Assembly: GCA_900322025.1 (NCBI GenBank)
Contig: ONYJ01000034.1
Coordinates: 1 to 39,882, forward strand
Direction of reading: 5' to 3'
Source: an uncultured Bacteroidales bacterium
GTDB taxonomy: Bacteria > Bacteroidota > Bacteroidia > Bacteroidales > UBA932
DNA length: 39,882 nucleotides
The translations under genes were made by a program, and so were the position numbers. A model generated the notes under the pieces. That model searched no databases. It saw only the letters and a list, made by a program, of their open reading frames with translations, and was not told where the DNA came from. Shown here piece after piece: positions 7,725 to 17,083 of this stretch. Within the stretch, counting starts at the first letter, position 1, and each line of letters opens with the position of its first letter.

Positions 7725-9015
7725 GAAAGCAAGAACCATATTTATACAGCTGAAGGAAGGTGTAGCCTTTACATTGAACGAACTGAAAAACAATAAGTTC
7801 AGAACATTTTTGTCTTTGCTTGGCGTTAGTATCGGCATTTTTACGATAGTTTCCATCTTTACGGCTGTAGATGCCCTAAAGTCTAATGCTAAGAAAGGAT
7901 TTGAATCTTTGTCCAGCAACATGATGCAAATTTCTCAGTGGCCTATGGGTCCGGAGGATGAAGATGGAAATGTAGTTTTGGATATGCGGGGCGGAATGAT
8001 GGAATACCGGTGGTGGGATTACATGAAGCGGCCTCCTATTACAATTAACGACTACAAATATTTGAAGGCCAACTCTAAACTTTCAGAAGAAGTGGTATTC
8101 TCCTATAGCGGCATAGGTACTATTAAATATGGCAGACATACTGCCTCGGGTGTTGATGTTTTGTGTAGTACAGATGGGCTTTCCCTTCTTCTCAAGATAG
8201 ACATTGTGCGCGGGAGAATGATAACAAAATCTGAATTTGAAAACGGAACCTCTGTTGTTATATTAGGAAACGATTTGGCAGAATCTCTGTTTGCTGGAGA
8301 AGACCCTATAGGAAAATCTGTAAAAATCAATGGGTTCTCCTTTATGGTTGTTGGCGTTACAGAAAAACAAGGAGAGAGTATAGTAACCGTTGTAGAAACA
8401 GACAACATTGCCATAATTACTTATATCGCAGGAAAGGGCATCTTTTATCTCAGAGAACCAGAAGGACAGCTCCATGCTATACCAAAAGCAGACATCGACC
8501 AGGAAACCTTTAAAAGAGAGCTAACCCAACTTATGAGACAATACAGACGCATTCGTCCAGAACAAAAGAATAACTTTTCTATCAATGAATATTCTGTTCT
8601 GGAAGATATTTTAGAAGGTTTGTTGGGAGTTATTAGAACAGTAGGTTGGGTAATAGCAGCCTTTTCGCTTTTGATAGGAGGTTTTGGAATAGCTAACATA
8701 ATGTTTGTTTCTGTTAGAGAAAGAACTAAAATCATTGGTATTCAAAAGGCCCTTGGAGCAAAGAAATACTTCATTATGACACAGTTCCTTGTAGAAGCCT
8801 TGGTTTTGGCTATTGCCGGAGCTTTAGTAGGAATTTTGCTGATTGCTTTAATTCTTTGGATAGTCCCGATACCAGCAGAATATGATGTTCATCTAACTCT
8901 GGAAAACATTATCGCCGGTGTTGCAATAGCTTCTGCTATAGGCCTTCTGAGCGGACTTCTTCCGGCATGGAAGGCAGCCGGCTTAAATCCTGTTGATGCC
9001 ATAAACACAAAATAA
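7711..9015 (+). CDS. MacB/FtsX-type ABC transporter permease
   Basis: Inner-membrane permease subunit with a MacB_PCD-FtsX layout: one N-terminal membrane helix (FLSLLGVSIGIFTIVSIFTA), a periplasmic domain of about 240 residues, then three C-terminal helices around GWVIAAFSLLIGGFGIANIM, FLVEALVLAIAGALVGILLI and IIAGVAIASAIGLLSGLLPA. The coupling segment VRERTKIIGIQKALGAKK and the ending PAWKAAGLNPVDAI are hallmarks of the family. I chose ATG 7711, preceded by AGGAAAG; ATG 7699 adds four residues. Either start overlaps the end of ksgA (14 or 26 bases), suggesting translational coupling. No ATP-binding subunit is encoded in the window, so its partner must lie elsewhere. The substrate is unknown. 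Confidence 0.9.
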   Translation: MSLIKKARTIFIQLKEGVAFTLNELKNNKFRTFLSLLGVSIGIFTIVSIFTAVDALKSNAKKGFESLSSNMMQISQWPMGPEDEDGNVVLDMRGGMMEYRWWDYMKRPPITINDYKYLKANSKLSEEVVFSYSGIGTIKYGRHTASGVDVLCSTDGLSLLLKIDIVRGRMITKSEFENGTSVVILGNDLAESLFAGEDPIGKSVKINGFSFMVVGVTEKQGESIVTVVETDNIAIITYIAGKGIFYLREPEGQLHAIPKADIDQETFKRELTQLMRQYRRIRPEQKNNFSINEYSVLEDILEGLLGVIRTVGWVIAAFSLLIGGFGIANIMFVSVRERTKIIGIQKALGAKKYFIMTQFLVEALVLAIAGALVGILLIALILWIVPIPAEYDVHLTLENIIAGVAIASAIGLLSGLLPAWKAAGLNPVDAINTK

Positions 9016-9025
9016 CAGTTGTTGC

Positions 9026-11695
9026 TTACAAACCTAATTCACTTTTAAGACTACGCAGCAAATCAAATGCTTGTAGTGGGGTTATGTTATTAAGGTCTGA
9101 TTCTTCTAATTTTGTTTTGATAGCAGATAGAGTTGGGTCGTCTAATTGAAAGAAAGACAGCTGCATAGAGTCTGTTGAGTTTTCGGCTGCTATAGAACCT
9201 TTTGTTTTATCTCCCTCTTGCTTTTCTAAAGAAGAAAGCATTCGTTCTGCAGAAGACAAAAGTTCTTCCGGCATACCGGCTAAACGAGCCACATGAATTC
9301 CAAAACTATGTGCAACACCTCCCGGTTTGAGCTTTCTTAGAAAAATGATTTCCTTACCAGCCTCCTTTACCTCTATATGAAAGTTCTTTACTCTTGAATA
9401 GAGGTTTTCCAACTCGTTAAGCTCGTGATAATGAGTAGCAAAAATGGTTTTTGGATTTCTCGTTTTATTCTCATGTAGATACTCCACTATTGCCCACGCA
9501 ATACTCATTCCATCGAAAGTAGATGTACCTCGGCCTATTTCGTCGAGCAAAACCAAACTTCGGTCTGTAATGTTATGAAGAATGGTTGATGTTTCTAACA
9601 TTTCTACCATAAAAGTAGATTCTCCCTGAGAAATATTATCTGAAGCACCAACCCTTGTAAAAATCTTATCTACAATTCCTATTTCCGCCCTTTTTGCCGG
9701 AACAAAACTGCCGCATTGAGCCAAAAGAACAATAAGAGCTGTTTGCCTCAGCAAAGCCGACTTACCACTCATATTAGGGCCGGTAAGTATTATTATTTGC
9801 TGAGTTTCATTATTTAGAACAAGATTATTTGCCACATATTCCTGCCCCGGAGCCATACGGGTTTCGAGTACGGGATGTCGGCCTTGCTCTATGCTTATGG
9901 TTGTAGATTCATCTATGGTTGGACGGCAATAGTTTTTGTCTGAAGCTAATTTTGCAAATCCGCAAAAACAATCTATTTCCGATATAAATTTACAACAGCC
10001 CTGAATTATCTTGATACTCTTCTGTATCTCGGCAACTAAACTTAGAAAGATGCGTTGTTCTATTGCAATCATCTTTTCTTCGGCGCCAAGAATTTTTTCT
10101 TCGTATTCTTTTAGCTCTGGGGTTATATATCGTTCTGCATTTACCAATGTTTGCTTACGAATCCACTCTTGAGGCACAGACGATTTATAGGTATTTCTCA
10201 CCTCTAAATAATACCCAAAAACATTGTTGTAGCTCACCTTCAAAGAAGGTATTCCGGTTCGCTCGCTTTCTCTTTGCTGCATCTGTAAAAGATAGTTGCG
10301 GCTGTCTCGCGATATTTTTCTCAGCTGATCGAGCTCCGCATCTACTCCGTCTGCTACAATATCGCCTTTGCCAAAAACCGCAGCAGCCTCTTCTTTTAAT
10401 GTTTTGGAGATAAGCTTGTCTAATGCTATATATTCTTTCAGATTGCTATAAAATTCCGCAGAAGACGGTATCTTTTGTATAATACTTTCTCTGCCCTCTA
10501 CAGATTCTAAGATAGCGGCAACAGGCTTCATCTGAGAGAGTGACCTATGAAGCATTACCGTTTCCCTCGGAGATATTTTGCCGGCAGATGCTCTCGATAG
10601 GATTCTCTCCATATCTCCTACTTCCTCAAGAGTTTGCCTGATAGACAAAGCTACTTCTGAATGTTTTAGAAAGAATTCTACTGCATCATATCTTTTTTGT
10701 ATTTGGGACATATCTACCAGCGGCATCGCTATCCACGAGCGCAACATTCTGGCACCCATAGGAGATATTGTTTTATCTACAACATCTATCAAAGACACTC
10801 CATCTGAAGAAAATGAGTTGAATATCTCCAGATTCTTAACCGTAAACCTGTCGAGCCAAACAAAATTACCCTTATCTATTCTGGATATGGAATTTATATG
10901 AAATGTGCCGCTATGCCCCTTGATTGCTACAGCATCAAAACTTGTAAGGTCTGCTATACGATTTTGTTCGAGATAAAACAGAATGGCTCCGGCTGCAATT
11001 TTGGCCAAATTCATTGTCGTTATTCCAAACCCCTTTAGAGCCTTTGTCCCAAACTGCTTGTCTAACTTGTCTAAACAGGCATCTTCCACAAAGGCCCATT
11101 CATCCATTGAGGTTATGTACCAACCATCTCCAAACTGTTTGCGAAAGCCCCCCTCATAACCCTTGCACAGGAGTATCTCCTTTGGAGAAAAATCGTTCAG
11201 CAAAACATCTATAAAGTCTAGCTTGTCTTGTCCTACTTTAAAAGTTCCGGTAGATACATCTAAAAATGCTGCTCCACAATTTTGCCCATCAAAAGCAAAA
11301 GCTGCCAAATAGTTATTGGCTCCTCTATCCAAAATATCGTCGTTGTAAGCCACCCCCGGGGTAACAAGTTCGGTAACCCCACGCTTTACTATGGTCTTTG
11401 CCATTTTTGGATCTTCCAACTGATCACACACCGCAACTTTATAACCCGCCCTCACAAGTTTAGGAAGATAGTTCTGTAAAGAATGATGGGGGAAGCCGCA
11501 AAGCTCCATAGAATTTGGATCTATACTACTGCGTTTAGTAAGCACTATGCCAAGTACTTTACTCACCACTAAGGCATCATCGCCATACGCTTCATAAAAA
11601 TCTCCAACCCTCATAAGCAGCACGGCTTGCGGATACTGTGCCTTAAACTGCACATACTGCCTCATAAGCGGGGTGTTCATGTTTCTCTCTGCCAT
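9026..11695 (-). CDS. mutS: DNA mismatch repair protein MutS
   Basis: Recognises base mismatches and starts mismatch repair with MutL. The mismatch-reading F-x-E motif is in MRVGDFYEAYGDD near the N-terminus. The C-terminal ATPase shows Walker A TGPNMSGKSALL, the signature FMVEMLETSTIL, Walker B SLVLLDEIGRGTSTFDG and the switch FATHYHEL. I set the start at ATG 11695 (MAERNMNTPLMRQY), giving 889 residues; an in-frame ATG at 11767 adds 24 residues with no family character, and ATG 11680 is a shorter alternative. A -7 box at 11700-11707 ends 4 bases before ATG 11695, excluding the longer form if it is used. The gene ends 10 bases from the convergent permease gene. Confidence 0.96.
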   Translation of the reverse strand: MAERNMNTPLMRQYVQFKAQYPQAVLLMRVGDFYEAYGDDALVVSKVLGIVLTKRSSIDPNSMELCGFPHHSLQNYLPKLVRAGYKVAVCDQLEDPKMAKTIVKRGVTELVTPGVAYNDDILDRGANNYLAAFAFDGQNCGAAFLDVSTGTFKVGQDKLDFIDVLLNDFSPKEILLCKGYEGGFRKQFGDGWYITSMDEWAFVEDACLDKLDKQFGTKALKGFGITTMNLAKIAAGAILFYLEQNRIADLTSFDAVAIKGHSGTFHINSISRIDKGNFVWLDRFTVKNLEIFNSFSSDGVSLIDVVDKTISPMGARMLRSWIAMPLVDMSQIQKRYDAVEFFLKHSEVALSIRQTLEEVGDMERILSRASAGKISPRETVMLHRSLSQMKPVAAILESVEGRESIIQKIPSSAEFYSNLKEYIALDKLISKTLKEEAAAVFGKGDIVADGVDAELDQLRKISRDSRNYLLQMQQRESERTGIPSLKVSYNNVFGYYLEVRNTYKSSVPQEWIRKQTLVNAERYITPELKEYEEKILGAEEKMIAIEQRIFLSLVAEIQKSIKIIQGCCKFISEIDCFCGFAKLASDKNYCRPTIDESTTISIEQGRHPVLETRMAPGQEYVANNLVLNNETQQIIILTGPNMSGKSALLRQTALIVLLAQCGSFVPAKRAEIGIVDKIFTRVGASDNISQGESTFMVEMLETSTILHNITDRSLVLLDEIGRGTSTFDGMSIAWAIVEYLHENKTRNPKTIFATHYHELNELENLYSRVKNFHIEVKEAGKEIIFLRKLKPGGVAHSFGIHVARLAGMPEELLSSAERMLSSLEKQEGDKTKGSIAAENSTDSMQLSFFQLDDPTLSAIKTKLEESDLNNITPLQAFDLLRSLKSELGL

Positions 11696-11699
11696 AGTG

Positions 11700-11707
11700 C
11701 AAAAATA
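11700..11707 (-). promoter_or_regulatory. Predicted mutS -7 box, leaderless geometry
   Basis: The complement reads TATTTTTG, an exact TAnnTTTG, ending 4 bases before the ATG at 11695. No TTTG stands 19-21 bases upstream, so the -33 element is weak or absent. If used, the transcript begins at or next to the start codon, or has about 15 bases of leader if ATG 11680 is the true start. Confidence 0.5.
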
Positions 11708-11776
11708 TTTATTTTTCTTAATTTTCACTATCTTTCGCCTTGCTATAATCATCGGACATAAACCCATGTATGTAAT

Positions 11777-13018
11777 ATGAAAAAATCTGTCTTAAAATCT
11801 TTAGTTTTTGCCTCTTTTGGTTTTGCAATCGTCGTTTCCTGCCTTTTGTTTTCTACAATAGCCTCTGCCCAGAATAATCCTCAACAAGACTATTCAGAAG
11901 GCATAGAAAAGAGCATTAGTAAAATTATGAAAGATCTCAATGTTGTTGGCTTGGGCGTAGCTGTTGTTAAAGAAGGGGATATTATTTACAAAAACAGCTG
12001 GGGTTATAAGAATCTTGAATCAAAAACGCCTTTGGAAGAAGACGATTTGTTTAGAATAGCCTCTATTTCTAAGTCTTTTACTGCCACCTCCATTATGCAG
12101 TTGGCAGAAAGAGGCTTGTTGGATTTGGATGCAGATGTTTCTGATTTAGTTGGGTTTAAGGTCAGGAATCCAATGTTTCCTGATGTTAAGATAACTCCTT
12201 ATATGCTACTTTCGCACACTTCTTCGCTGAGCGACAAGCAGGGTTATTTTAAGATGGATGTACTTGATCCTTCTAAAAATCCGGATTGGGAAAAAGCTTA
12301 TCATAACTTCCGCCCCGGAAGCAAGTATGTTTATTGTAATCTGAATTATAATACCCTCGGAACCATAATAGAAAGAATCAGCCACATCAGGTTTGATCAA
12401 TATGTTGTTGGCAATGTTCTAAAACCGCTTGGTTTAGATTATGCCGGATATTGGGTAGAAAGTTTAGATCAAAGCAAGTTTGTTACTTTGTATCAAAAAG
12501 ATAAAAACGGAAAGTGGGAAGCCCAACCAGAAGCCTATGCTCCACGAACAGAAGAGATTGCAAATTACAAGTTTGGATACTCTGCCCCTATCTTTTCTCC
12601 CACCGGAGGGCTGAAGCTCAATCCTGTTGGTTTAGCTAAGACTATGATGATGCACATGGGTTTAGGTACTTCTCCAAAAGGTGTAAAAGTTATGTCTTCA
12701 GAAAGTGCCCTGCTTATGCAGAGTTGTTTTACAGAAACCGGTGAAGAGGAGGGATTTACCGGTGGTCTGCCCGTATATTACGGCTTTGCTCTTTGGAATA
12801 ACAAGGATCTGATTCCTGGCAAAACCATGATAGGGCACACCGGTGGCGCCTATGGAGTTTATACCATAATGGCATGGAATAAAGAAAGAACTTTTGGCAT
12901 TGTTTTAATGACAAACGGTGTAGATGGAAAAAGGGAAAGAGGGTTTATGGCTATACACAACAGAGTTGTGAACTGTCTGTATGAAAATCTGATAAAAGGC
13001 TCTTCTGCCGATAAATAA
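11777..13018 (+). CDS. Exported serine hydrolase, class C beta-lactamase fold
   Basis: A penicillin-binding-protein-like serine hydrolase (beta-lactamase/DD-peptidase/esterase group), probably periplasmic. Residues 1-31 form a signal peptide ending STIASA. All three active-site motifs are present: S96-I-S-K99 (SxxK nucleophile), Y186-C-N188 (YxN) and H354-T-G356 (HxG, in place of KTG). The length of 413 residues suits the single-domain form. HxG rather than KTG is common in esterases and peptidases of this family, so antibiotic resistance should not be assumed. It heads a tight group with a glycosyltransferase (1-base overlap, TAATG) and a YfhO-like protein, which hints at work on a cell-surface glycan or peptide. 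The substrate is unknown. Confidence 0.9.
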   Translation: MKKSVLKSLVFASFGFAIVVSCLLFSTIASAQNNPQQDYSEGIEKSISKIMKDLNVVGLGVAVVKEGDIIYKNSWGYKNLESKTPLEEDDLFRIASISKSFTATSIMQLAERGLLDLDADVSDLVGFKVRNPMFPDVKITPYMLLSHTSSLSDKQGYFKMDVLDPSKNPDWEKAYHNFRPGSKYVYCNLNYNTLGTIIERISHIRFDQYVVGNVLKPLGLDYAGYWVESLDQSKFVTLYQKDKNGKWEAQPEAYAPRTEEIANYKFGYSAPIFSPTGGLKLNPVGLAKTMMMHMGLGTSPKGVKVMSSESALLMQSCFTETGEEEGFTGGLPVYYGFALWNNKDLIPGKTMIGHTGGAYGVYTIMAWNKERTFGIVLMTNGVDGKRERGFMAIHNRVVNCLYENLIKGSSADK

Positions 13019-14427
13019 TGAAAAAAGTTCTTATCATTACATATTATTGGCCGCCTTCGGGGGGAAGTGGAGTTCAAAGATGGCTAAAGATGGCTAAATA
13101 TCTGCCGATGTTTGAATGGGAGCCCATAATTTACACCCCCTCGAATCCGGATGTTAATGCTATAGACGAAACACTGTTAAAAGATATTGCTTCGGAAACT
13201 ACTGTTCTGAAACGAAAAATATCCGAGCCTTACAGCTTTTATAAAATACTATCCGGAAAAAAGAAAGGAGAGAGGTTGCAGGCTAATTTTATTCCTTCTG
13301 GAAGTTTTTTTCAGAGACTTTCTATGTATATAAGGGCTAATTGGTTTATTCCCGATCCGCGATGCTGGTGGATAAAACCCTCCGTTAAGTATCTGTCTAA
13401 ACTTATCGGAAACGCTACCCTGCAAGTTGACGGAAAGCTTTTGAACTTAAAGCCCGATGCTATTATAAGCACAGGGCCACCGCATTCCATGCACCTGATA
13501 GCAAAGGTACTACACAACAAGTTTAAGATTCCTTGGATTGCAGACTTTAGAGATCCTTGGACCAATATATTCTATTTCAAACACCTTCCGCTCACTGTAA
13601 AATCTCTGAGGCGACACAAAGAATTAGAGTACTCTGTAATAGCAGAAGCAGACAGAGTTACGGTTGTTTCTTCTCAAATGCAGAAGGAGTTCTCAGAAGA
13701 CACTTATAAAGCTTTTGCCAACAAAATTTCTATTATTGCAAATGGTTACGATCCAGACGATTTTTCTGAAGATACCAACCCGCAATTACTTTCTGCCATA
13801 GCAAAAGCTGAATCTGTGATATGCAATAAAAATAACGGTATTATAGAGAAAAAATTTGTGCTCGTTCACACCGGCATCATGCCGGAAAGTGCAAATCCGG
13901 ATATGTTATGGAAGGTTGTGGGAAAGGCTGTTAAGAGCGATGTCTCTCTACGGGAAAAGTTGATGATTGTTGTAATGGGACAAACGGCCGGCTGTGTAAA
14001 AAAAGATATTGAAGACAATGGCTTATCGGCTTGTTTTCTCGATTTGGGCGTTGTTGACCATACAACTTGCATAGCTTGGCAGAAATGTGCAGACCTCCTG
14101 CTTCTTCCGCTCAGGAAAGAAAAAGAATCTAAGGCAATTCTTACAGGAAAATTCTTTGAGTATCTTGCAGCAGGTAAAGCCATTTTGGCTTTTGGCCCTA
14201 CAGGTGGAGATCTTGCTCAAGCCTTAAAAGAAACCGGCAGCGGAACTATTTGTAACTTTGAAGATGAAGCAGAAATAGAGACAGCCTTCCTAAAAATTTG
14301 GGATAGCTTTACTAAAGGGCAAAGCCTACCGGATTTTACTGCGGAGCAGCTGGAACAAAGAAAAAGATATACACGAAAGGCTGGTGCAGAAGACTTTGCG
14401 CTGCTGCTGAATAATATTTGTAAGTAA
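13018..14427 (+). CDS. GT4-like glycosyltransferase
   Basis: Predicted cytosolic sugar transferase with a GT-B fold. The N-terminus VLIITYYWPPSGGSGVQRW is the GT4-type acceptor-domain start; IADFRDPW and VIAEADRVTVVSSQM mark the N-terminal domain. In the C-terminal donor domain KFVLVHTGIMPESANPDM, LLLPLRKEKESKAILTGKFF and EYLAAGKAILAF form the nucleotide-sugar site, with GKFFEYLAAGK holding the conserved Glu. The length is 469 residues. It starts inside the stop codon of the serine hydrolase (TAATG) and is followed 17 bases later by the YfhO-like gene, so the three probably form one operon. The sugar and acceptor cannot be told from sequence. Confidence 0.85.
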   Translation: MKKVLIITYYWPPSGGSGVQRWLKMAKYLPMFEWEPIIYTPSNPDVNAIDETLLKDIASETTVLKRKISEPYSFYKILSGKKKGERLQANFIPSGSFFQRLSMYIRANWFIPDPRCWWIKPSVKYLSKLIGNATLQVDGKLLNLKPDAIISTGPPHSMHLIAKVLHNKFKIPWIADFRDPWTNIFYFKHLPLTVKSLRRHKELEYSVIAEADRVTVVSSQMQKEFSEDTYKAFANKISIIANGYDPDDFSEDTNPQLLSAIAKAESVICNKNNGIIEKKFVLVHTGIMPESANPDMLWKVVGKAVKSDVSLREKLMIVVMGQTAGCVKKDIEDNGLSACFLDLGVVDHTTCIAWQKCADLLLLPLRKEKESKAILTGKFFEYLAAGKAILAFGPTGGDLAQALKETGSGTICNFEDEAEIETAFLKIWDSFTKGQSLPDFTAEQLEQRKRYTRKAGAEDFALLLNNICK

Positions 14428-14444
14428 CTATTGAACTTTGCAAT

Positions 14445-17012
14445 ATGACAAACTCTTTGAATTATAAAATAAAAAAGCTTCTACCCTATATTATAGCAGT
14501 AGTTGCTTTTATTGTTATAGGATATCTTTATGCCCCATATACCCTCTCTGGTAAGGTTGTAAATCAAAGCGATATTTCCAGCTGGAAGGGTATGAGCAGA
14601 GAAATAGTAGAGTGGAACGAAGCTCATCCAGACAATCCAACATACTGGACAAATGCCATGTTTTCTGGTATGCCTGCAACTACGATATCTGTTATTTATC
14701 ATGGTGATATAACAAAATACTTGTACGATATCTTGTTTGTGGGGCAACGGCCGGCAAGTTATTTGATAATATGCATGATGGGAGCCTTTCTTATGTTCCT
14801 TGCCTTTGGGGTAAATATCTGGCTCGCTATTCTCGGAGCTTTTGCTGTTGCATTCTGCTCCTATAACATGCAAATAATTCAAGTTGGCCATAACACCAAG
14901 ATGGTGGCCATTGCTTTTATGCCTTGGGTTTTGGCTGCCTTGGTATATGCATATAGAAAAAACTGGCTGCTTGGTGCTGCCTTCTTTGGTCTGGCTTTGA
15001 GCTTTCAGGTTAAAGCCAACCATCCTCAAATCTCTTATTATCTTGCTATTATTGTCTTTGGCTTTGCTATATGGCAGCTTTGCAAGGCAGTAAAAGAAAA
15101 GGCCTTGGGGCGCTTCTTCAAAACCTCAGTAGCAGTATTGCTTGCAGGGTTACTTGGAGTAGCCGCCAATATAAACCACCTTTGGCCTACATACGAATAC
15201 GGCCAACATACAATGAGAGGAGGGTCTGAATTATCTGAAACTTCCGGCAATTCTACATCTACATCTAAAACACGCAGCGGTTTAGATATAGAATATGCAA
15301 CCCAGTGGTCTTACGGTATAGAAGAAACTCCAAATATTTTTATTCCAAATTTCAACGGCGGTGCTTCTAATGGAGCCTTATCTACCTCATCAGAGGTATA
15401 TAAGCTGCTTTGTCAGAAATATAACTACCCTCCGGCACAAGCAAAACAAACTATACAGAATCTACCTCTATATTGGGGACCGCAGGCTTTTACTGCCGGA
15501 CCTATGTATCTGGGAGCTGTTTCTATATTCTTGTTTATTCTGGGGCTATTTGTTGTGAAAGGTGGCGTAAAGTGGTGGATTCTCGGAGTTTCTGCTCTTG
15601 CTATACTTTTATCTTGGGGCTACCATTTTATGGCTCCAACAGAATTCTTCTTCAACTATATGCCAATGTACAATAAGTTCAGAACGGTTTCCATGATTTT
15701 AGTTATTCTGCAGGTAACTGTTCCCGTTTTGGGTATTTTGGCTTTGCATAAAATTGTTACAAGCCCCGATAAACCAAATAAGTCTCTAATGTGGGCTACC
15801 ATTATATGTGGGGGTTTTGCAGGAATTTTTGCCTTAATTCCTTCTCTTGCCGGCAATTTTTCTGCTTCGTACGACTCCCAGCTGCCAAAGGAACTTTTAG
15901 GAGCTATTATGCAAGACAGAGCCGGTTTACTTAGGGCGGATGCGTGGAGAAGCTTGGCCTTTGTTCTTATATCGGCTTTGGCTATATGGTTGGTCGTTAA
16001 CAAAAAAATAAAAAAAGAATGGTTCTGTGTGGCTATGATAATGCTTGTTTTAGCAGATATGTGGGCGGTAGATAAACGCTATCTTTCAGAAAAAGATTTT
16101 GTTACAAACCAAGAGTTTACTTCTGTTCTAAAACCAAGGGAGGTTGATGAATATATTTTGGAAAACGACCACGACCCTAACTATAGAGTTTTGGATCTTA
16201 CCATAGACCCATTCAATAATTCCTACATAAGCTATCATCATAAAACCATTGGAGGGTATTCACCTGCAAAGCTTCAGAGATATCAAGATCTTATAGATCG
16301 GTTCATTCGTAGAGAAATCAGCGATTTAAGTGCAGAACTACAAGGAGTTTCCACTTACGACGAAGCTACCGATGCCATTAAATATCATCCTATTCTCTGT
16401 ATGCTCAATACTCGTTATTTTATAATAAGCCCAGATACCGCTCCGTTGGTAAACCACTATGCACAAGGCAATTGTTGGATAATAGACAATATTGTAGAAG
16501 CGAGCGATGCAAATGAAGAGATTGCAAAATTAGCTACCATAGATACAAGAAGACAAGCTGTTGTAAACAAGAACTTTTTAGAAAAGTTGCCGGAACTCAG
16601 AAGTGTTAATCGTGGAGGGGGAGCTGTTCAAGATTCAACAATAGTAGCCACTGTTGCCAATGATATTGCCTCTGTCTGTTTAACCAGCTATGCCCCAAAC
16701 AAACTTGTATATAAATATAATTCTCAAACACCTCAAGCTGTTGTTTTTTCAGAAGTATATTACCCTGGCTGGGAGGCCATATATAAAGATTCTGAAGGAA
16801 AGACTACTAAAATGGAACCTTTCCGAGCCAATTGGATTCTACGAGGTTTACTGCTGCCGGCAGGAGAAGGCGACATAATTTTCACTTTCCGGCCGGAAAG
16901 TTTTGTAAAAGGAGAAAGGTATTCTTTGATCTCTTCTATATTGTTGATGTTATTACTCATCTCCTCCATTGTTCTCTATTTGAAAAAGGGCACTATGAAA
17001 AAGAAAGTTTGA
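14445..17012 (+). CDS. YfhO-like multi-pass membrane protein
   Basis: Integral membrane protein of 855 residues resembling the YfhO family (GT-C-like membrane glycosylation proteins). The first helix is at about residues 12-31 (LLPYIIAVVAFIVIGYLY); the next loop holds polar conserved-looking segments (NQSDISSWKGM, NPTYWTNAMFSGMP). About ten more hydrophobic segments follow up to about residue 550, then a soluble region of about 270 residues and a last helix (SLISSILLMLLLISSIVLYL). The C-terminal part carries VVFSEVYYPGWEA, a piece I associate with YfhO proteins. Its position after a glycosyltransferase and an exported serine hydrolase suggests a role in modifying surface polymers. No exact function can be given. 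Confidence 0.8.
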   Translation: MTNSLNYKIKKLLPYIIAVVAFIVIGYLYAPYTLSGKVVNQSDISSWKGMSREIVEWNEAHPDNPTYWTNAMFSGMPATTISVIYHGDITKYLYDILFVGQRPASYLIICMMGAFLMFLAFGVNIWLAILGAFAVAFCSYNMQIIQVGHNTKMVAIAFMPWVLAALVYAYRKNWLLGAAFFGLALSFQVKANHPQISYYLAIIVFGFAIWQLCKAVKEKALGRFFKTSVAVLLAGLLGVAANINHLWPTYEYGQHTMRGGSELSETSGNSTSTSKTRSGLDIEYATQWSYGIEETPNIFIPNFNGGASNGALSTSSEVYKLLCQKYNYPPAQAKQTIQNLPLYWGPQAFTAGPMYLGAVSIFLFILGLFVVKGGVKWWILGVSALAILLSWGYHFMAPTEFFFNYMPMYNKFRTVSMILVILQVTVPVLGILALHKIVTSPDKPNKSLMWATIICGGFAGIFALIPSLAGNFSASYDSQLPKELLGAIMQDRAGLLRADAWRSLAFVLISALAIWLVVNKKIKKEWFCVAMIMLVLADMWAVDKRYLSEKDFVTNQEFTSVLKPREVDEYILENDHDPNYRVLDLTIDPFNNSYISYHHKTIGGYSPAKLQRYQDLIDRFIRREISDLSAELQGVSTYDEATDAIKYHPILCMLNTRYFIISPDTAPLVNHYAQGNCWIIDNIVEASDANEEIAKLATIDTRRQAVVNKNFLEKLPELRSVNRGGGAVQDSTIVATVANDIASVCLTSYAPNKLVYKYNSQTPQAVVFSEVYYPGWEAIYKDSEGKTTKMEPFRANWILRGLLLPAGEGDIIFTFRPESFVKGERYSLISSILLMLLLISSIVLYLKKGTMKKKV

Positions 17013-17035
17013 GACAACATTAGAAGTTGTTTTCT
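17012..17035 (+). terminator. Possible weak terminator after the YfhO-like gene
   Basis: ACAAC (17014-17018) and GTTGT (17026-17030) pair around a 7-base loop and are followed by TTTCT. The stem is short and AT-rich, extended only by a G-T pair, so this is a weak call. Confidence 0.3.
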
Positions 17036-17083
17036 AAGATCTTTTAGCAAAAGAGTGTATAAGAGAGATGTTTCTTCTAATGT
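17017..17083. repeat. 10-bp perfect inverted repeat between convergent genes
   Basis: ACATTAGAAG (17017-17026) is repeated as its exact complement CTTCTAATGT (17074-17083), 47 bases apart. The right arm contains the stop codon of the symporter gene and the left arm lies just after the YfhO-like stop. It could form a bidirectional 3'-end structure. Confidence 0.4.

Noticed and set aside
11777..13018. Beta-lactamase resistance gene
   Set aside because: The fold and SxxK/YxN motifs fit, but HxG replaces KTG and many such proteins are esterases or peptidases; resistance is not supported.
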